Source: Echinometra lucunter (Eukaryota > Echinodermata > Echinoidea > Camarodonta > Echinometridae). Taken from it: a stretch of 64,000 nucleotides of DNA. Below are positions 59,083 to 64,000 of this stretch, piece by piece. The stretch lies in contig CM057156.1 in NCBI GenBank assembly GCA_029962745.1, positions 29,138,647-29,202,646 on the forward strand, read 5' to 3'. The translations under genes and the position numbers were made by a program. The notes below the pieces were generated by a model, which saw nothing but the letters and a program-made list of their open reading frames with translations, did no database searches and was not told the DNA's origin. Within the stretch, counting starts at the first letter, position 1. The number at the start of each line of letters is the position of its first letter.

Positions 59083-62056
59083 GGATATTTTAAGTTTTGT
59101 CCTCATACCTCTCTAAAAGATACCCCCAGACATGCCAGATGAGGAAAAGGAGTATGTAAGTTCATGTTTGTTACACAGTGTGTCCTCACCAATCACATCA
59201 TAAATTCTTAGTGTGTGTACATCAGAGCCGTATCGCTATAATGCAGTCTGCAGAGGAACACTGCATGGCAGCTTGTGTCAGCGAGTCATTAGCAATTCAT
59301 GTCTGCCGTTCTATTTTAAGTTTTATTATGAAAGAAAAATGAGCTGAAATTAGAACATCATAAAAAATTGAATATTGACAACCTTCCACGCATCGAGCCC
59401 TGTACAGAAGTTTCCGCATAATCTCATTTACCTATTCCTCATGAACACATCTCTCCGCGAAAGATACTGGAGGTCATTTGACATGTTTGAGTACACTACC
59501 TTCTCCTGCAAAGAAACTGTATAGCATGGAATTTAAACAGAGTTCAGCAACAGTAGGTCATTGATGACAAGAGAATGATTATCTGCTGTTAAGAAGATCA
59601 TTCGAAATAAGACAAACCAAAAGTCATGCTCAGAAAATCAAGTAGGCGCAGACATGGAGTCTCTGCAATCTCTACCATCTGCAGAATGAAAGGTCAATCT
59701 GACCACAAAAAAATGTATGAATTTTTTATCGTTAGCTAAAGAAAGGAAAATCAAAAATTTTGAATAACAGGCTCGATGCATTATCTGAAAGGTCGATGTC
59801 GAGGATAGTCCGGTTTTAAAACATCAACGTAATAAAGCCGTCTAGCCGAATAGATTTTTTTCTTACTCGATTCTGCACACTAGATGAACTGCTAGAAAGA
59901 TGTGGCGAGAAGCTCGAAATCTTTGTTCTTGACATTCAGGGATCTCGCAATCCTAAGTGAGGCCTTTGACTCTGTTCCAACCTTGATCAGACTATGTGCA
60001 TGAGTGTCTAACACTTGCGATGTCTGTGAACCGCAACAAAAAGTCGTAATTTGACACAAGTGACGACTTCTTGTGTATAGATTCCAGACAGTCTACCAAT
60101 TGTTTGTAGATCATCACCATGATCACTGACAGAAATTAAAATGCTTGGAAACTGGTAATGGAAAATCAAATTTTGTTAGTTGTAAGAGGAATTGGCCCAC
60201 CCATCCCCCCCCCCCCCCAAAAAAAGAAAAATACTGAAAATAATTGAAAATATGTCACGAAAAGTTTTTCAAAAGGTTTTTTTCAACTGAATAAATAAGT
60301 CTACTATTCCACAATTTAGTCACGTGAGTAACTGAACCTTTGTCAATACAACATTAAGCTACCCACATACACATTCCCTACAAATCCCCCAAACTAGACA
60401 AAATCCAGTATTACATGAATAAATGTTTTAATAACAGACCAAGGTTGATTAGCTTCTCATAAAAGACCTGCTTTAGAATGTAACAATATAGGTTGATTTA
60501 TTACTTCATAATTCAAAAATGTCAAAGTATGACAATCACACTTAATAAATTTGAGCAAAAATAGATACAAGCACGTAAAGTCCACGTAAACAGTATTCAC
60601 TCCCCTTAACATTTCCAACTCAAGGAACCGAGTTTAAACTATAAATGAAACAAGTACCTTATTAAGGAAACTGAATAAAATGCTCGACCTCGAAAAGACA
60701 AAAGCTGATAATTTCCGATTCATGACGTCCTTCCTTTTTCCACATCTGTGGCCTAGATATGTATGAATGAAAGTTGAAACAAATGTTTTTCAAGCCATAC
60801 TTGAAACCAAAGATTTCCCTTTTCGTGTACTTGATCCAGACTCGAGGTAGCCTTGCATAAATACTTGCCAAAAATAAGAGTCTCGACACTCAATATTTCG
60901 AAAGTGAATGAGCGTGTCCCGTTACGCGAGGACGAGTAATGTTCTCAATTAAAATATGCCTCTACTCCTCATGAAAGTGTTTGAAGAGATAAGGGCCTAA
61001 AGAAAGGGTATGAGTGTCTTCTTACGAAAAATAATACTGCTGAAGAGCCACTCGCCACTGGGGCTTTTCAAAATTTGAACCGTGTTACTTCACAACAATT
61101 TCAAGGAATTGTGTTCTTATTCAGGTTCTTCAGCTCAAGTATAATGGCGGTTCTGATTAAAATGTAATTTACAAGCAAATATAATGCCAACAACAACACT
61201 GACTTAAACAAATTCTGTTCATGCTGGCAATTTTTCATTTTGAACATCACAACAGGTAATGGACTATTGTTTGTTTGTAATGGAACACATAAGCACTATT
61301 TGACGACACCGCCGGCGTCTAAATTAGTCTTGGGTGGCTTGGCCCTAATAAGATGTAACCTAAAACATTAATTTGAGTTCAAAACAAAACTTACGCACAA
61401 ACTTTTTGTAGGGTTGAGATGCGATAAAAAAAGAGGCTTTCTTGTTAGTGGTAACAGTCTGAACTCTCAAAAGTACTGGAATGCTGTATGGAACCCAGTC
61501 TTATCTCCACACAAAACAAGGATACAGTTGGAGGTTGAGCATTTCGTAAGTTCAAGATGGCAGTCTTGTAGAGAGAGAACGAAATAGCGAGGAAGCCAGA
61601 CATCCTCTCTAAGCGACAAGGTACGCTGCGAGAGATAACAGGAGACCTCACTCACATTCACAATGGATTAGATGGTTTTAGGGATACGAGGTCATTACAG
61701 TAATTCCCTGTCCAGTATGCGGGGACTTTCCCACTGTACCCATCAAATTGTCTGTCGTCAGGTAGTGTATCCTTCTCAGGTGCGAAAAGCACAAAACGGT
61801 ATTCCCATGCAGAGACGGGCGTATACTAGTAATTTGCGATTTATCAAGTATATTTTCATTACAAGCATGTTCACGATTTTGATTTCAGTGATGACTATTT
61901 ACTGCTGATGCTAATCTATTGTAATAACGAATATGTCACTGACCATACACCTGTGAATATTTAGGAAATCGTTCATTCACTATACATGTACAAATAATAC
62001 TTTCATGGTTTTCATGCTTATTGTATTCTTGGCCATAAGTGACCTATATTATATAT
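59083..62056. other. Non-coding stretch
   Basis: No gene recognised. A C14 tract is at 60205-60218. A weak SEAFDSVP-like peptide near 59965-59990 might be an ancient RT trace but is insufficient to call. Confidence 0.5.
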
Positions 62057-62313
62057 ACTGAAAGAAATGAAAATGGGAGAATAATAATTGCGTAGCTCTC
62101 TCAATGTTCCCCAGAGCTGTCATCCATTTTGAATCCAGGGTTGAAAAAATGCCTCCGCCGGGAATCGAACCCGGGTCACTGGCTTAGAACGCCAATGCAT
62201 TAACCACTAGACCACAGAGGCGGGCCAGCAGTTAGGCGTGACCGAATCCAGTTGACCGACAGACATTGAGAGAGCTACGCAGTTATTATTCTCCCATTTT
62301 CATTCCTTTCAGT
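62057..62313. mobile_element. MITE-like element carrying a tRNA gene
   Basis: Terminal inverted repeats of 51 bases (62057-62107 and 62263-62313) match at 49 positions, beginning ACTGAAAG and continuing GAAAATGGGAGAATAATAA. The 155-base interior contains a tRNA-like gene on the minus strand and little else. No transposase or obvious target duplication is visible (left flank ATATAT, right flank GTTTATT). A tRNA inside inverted repeats could be a captured gene carried by a transposon, or inverted duplication around a tRNA locus. Confidence 0.85.
62150..62221 (-). tRNA. tRNA-Arg(UCU)-like gene inside the MITE
   Basis: On the minus strand: acceptor GCCTCTG pairs with CGGAGGC (one G-U), discriminator A; A box TGGTCTAGTGG; anticodon stem TTGGC/GCCAG around loop GTTCTAA, which puts UCU at positions 34-36 with U33 in place; T arm CCGGG-TTCGATT-CCCGG and B box GGTTCGATTCC. 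Six T residues follow immediately (62144-62149 on the plus strand as A), a pol III terminator. Length is 72 without an intron or encoded CCA. The D stem pairs poorly, so it could be a pseudogene or a recruited tRNA-like promoter rather than a working tRNA. The anticodon identity is inferred from stem placement. Confidence 0.75.
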
Positions 62314-63155
62314 GTTTATTATTTACAAGGGAGTTGCCAAAGTTCTTATATATATACCATGTATACCCCTCCATTCCTGTGAAAATAATCGTCCTTTAAA
62401 CAGCTCCATGAGTGAAAATTACAGGTTGTGTCATAATGCTTCCATTTCTACAAATCCGGCAAACAGATTAGTTCTCATGAAATATCGGCAGTTTTGTGAC
62501 CGCCACAGCAATGTCATACCAGATTCATGGTTTTAAAAACAAATCGGTTTTCCTCAGTATCATGGAGAAGTACCAGACAGCATATAATTTATACCTTGTA
62601 TAAGTTGTTCTGGATATAAAGCAGAAACATGTTTGAAAGAATGTATATACCTAAGTAACTTACTCCCTATCTATAGCAGTGTGAACATGATCCTTCGTAA
62701 AGAAATCGCCATCTGAATATTGGTAAAATGGCCAAGGGGAAGAGGCCTAGGCTTTTGAATAATTGATGCTCATTTTCTGTTGTTCGCCGGCAAAACATGT
62801 TACTGCCGTGCTACCGTTTTCTTTGAAATATCTTGAGATCTTTCAAAGATAAAGTCTGCATTTTCCTTCCATCCGCAGAGGACATAAGATACACTTCTTC
62901 GTTATCATTTGAAGATACATAATTCAAATATTTAAAAGTCAGTGAAGTTTCATGTATAATAACAAATAGAGATATCTTTTTGTGATTTTTGCTTGTAAAC
63001 TTAGTAGATAGTATAAAAGGGTAACTTATAATTTCAATCTCACAACTTAATTTTTATGTGCCAAATAAATTAAAGTAAATTACAAGCCCGTGCCGCAGTA
63101 AATAAGTTAGTAAGGGGTCGATTTACCGACATCTTCAACATCTGTTTTCAAATTC
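62314..63155. other. Non-coding stretch
   Basis: No gene or clear repeat recognised. Confidence 0.55.
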
Positions 63156-63360
63156 GAATTCAAATTCAAAATTTTATTGTCCAGTTGGAAATTTTTTTCG
63201 TTTGCATGTCAATACAAAATTACAGAGTACGGACAAAAGATAAACATGAATTACTTACAAAATGGATACAGGATAATGTAATTAATTTGAACAAAGATAA
63301 CAAGAAATGCGGTACTATAATATTCCGACCAAAAAGAAAAAAATACAGAGATTCATAATT
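63156..63360 (-). mobile_element. Probable non-LTR 3' end
   Basis: On the minus strand, AT-rich sequence with TTGTATTGACATGCAAACG and CCAACTGGACAATAAAATTT ends in imperfect TTTGAA/TTCGAA units (63146-63180). The AATAAA plus short-repeat tail suggests a truncated CR1-like element; no ORF is left. Confidence 0.4.
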
Positions 63361-64000
63361 CAGCTTAAATATGCGTGTAAGGGTGTACGTGTGTATGTGT
63401 GACAGTGAATACGTATTGTTTACGCCTATTGTTTCCAATTACTGTACAGATCGGCCCGTGTGGCAAGCCTCCTTCTGTCTCTATTTGCACTCGTGGCAAA
63501 CAACAGGTTAACATGGCTATGGAGAACACACCACGACAACAAAGACAGTGTCTTGGGGGAGCTTGGGTTTCAAGAAAAAAATATGGTTCAGATGTGAATG
63601 AAAGGACAAGGCCAAATACAGGCACGTTAATTGAGAAATGGAAGAAACTTCAGCTATCGACAGGTGTCACAGAGTATTACCTGAGCAGAGGTTGACATTG
63701 AAATCTTGAAGGCAGCGTGTTTTCAAAACATAGAAGTAATGGCAAAATCATAGGTGTTGTTCCCATTGCTGGATACAGTATTGAAGGTAGGCCTATGTTT
63801 GCAGAATGCCTTATTTTTGTTGAATACATGTATGGTTTAGAATTAAACTTGGAGGAACCTCTAGACAGTGGTAGTAAAAGTCTTATGTGTTGTTTCATTC
63901 CACAATAAAAAAAATGTTAGAAACGCCACTGTTTCTAAGCTTCAACAAATACGATAGCAAACAAAAAAAAAAATGATAGGGATTTTCCCCACTGAAGACA
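63361..64000. other. Unclassified end of window
   Basis: Plus-strand frames at 63399-63695 and 63717-63908 have mixed, protein-like composition (for example NTPRQQRQCLGGAWVSRKKYG). The second is followed closely by AATAAA (63904-63909). No domain is recognised, neither frame can be tied to the other, and they may be chance. Confidence 0.3.

Noticed and set aside
59940..60150. SEAFDSVP peptide resembling RT motif A
   Set aside because: A single short motif with no other RT block in any nearby frame; could be coincidence.

Overview
This window is a stretch of animal nuclear DNA that is AT-rich, gene-poor and full of degraded mobile elements. No intact multi-exon host gene could be recognised, and no prokaryotic or organellar features are present. 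The repeat content is what points to an organism. It includes a Tx1/L1-type retrotransposon, CR1/L2-like non-LTR fragments with varied microsatellite tails, tRNA-derived SINEs, foldback and MITE-type DNA elements, a GC-rich repeat with poly-G/C borders, and many mononucleotide C/G tracts. This suggests a marine invertebrate deuterostome, most likely an echinoderm such as a sea urchin. That assignment is an inference from repeat style, not from a host gene.

Layout. Bases 1-834 recur almost identically at 9460-10298; the first copy abuts an exact 500-base N gap (835-1334). A frameshifted CR1/L2-like reverse transcriptase relic lies on the minus strand at 1335-2555. A GC-rich repeat with terminal inverted repeats occupies about 7564-8139, and a non-autonomous element rich in ATCGTG words lies at 11913-12378. 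From about 12.4 to 28.7 kb the DNA is mostly unannotatable, apart from microsatellites and a perfect 31-bp hairpin at 22422-22493. A long but heavily disrupted Tx1/L1-type ORF2 (endonuclease plus reverse transcriptase) runs from 28713 to 32463 and is followed by its putative 3' UTR. A TA-flanked Tc1/mariner-like non-autonomous element spans 35877-36896. A small foldback MITE, another RT relic and a CR1-like 3' end sit between 38.6 and 40.0 kb. SINEs and non-LTR 3' tails are scattered from 41.9 to 54 kb.

The most structured region is 51.6-59.1 kb. It holds a TTAA-ended foldback element (51593-52120), a cluster of a short motif in inverted and direct orientation (52341-52979), and a giant composite foldback (55340-59082). 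The arms of that foldback are built from tandem units of about 335 bp. Its right arm is interrupted by a 5'-truncated L2-like retrotransposon with a recognisable target-site duplication, and it carries a second copy of the small foldback near its right end.

At 62057-62313 a 257-bp element with 51-bp terminal inverted repeats (49 of 51 positions match) encloses a tRNA-like gene with an Arg(UCU) anticodon, intact A and B boxes and a T6 terminator. This is the most unusual single feature of the window.

The genes here do not form a pathway. The window records successive transposition, nesting and decay, possibly within introns or between genes of a large genome.
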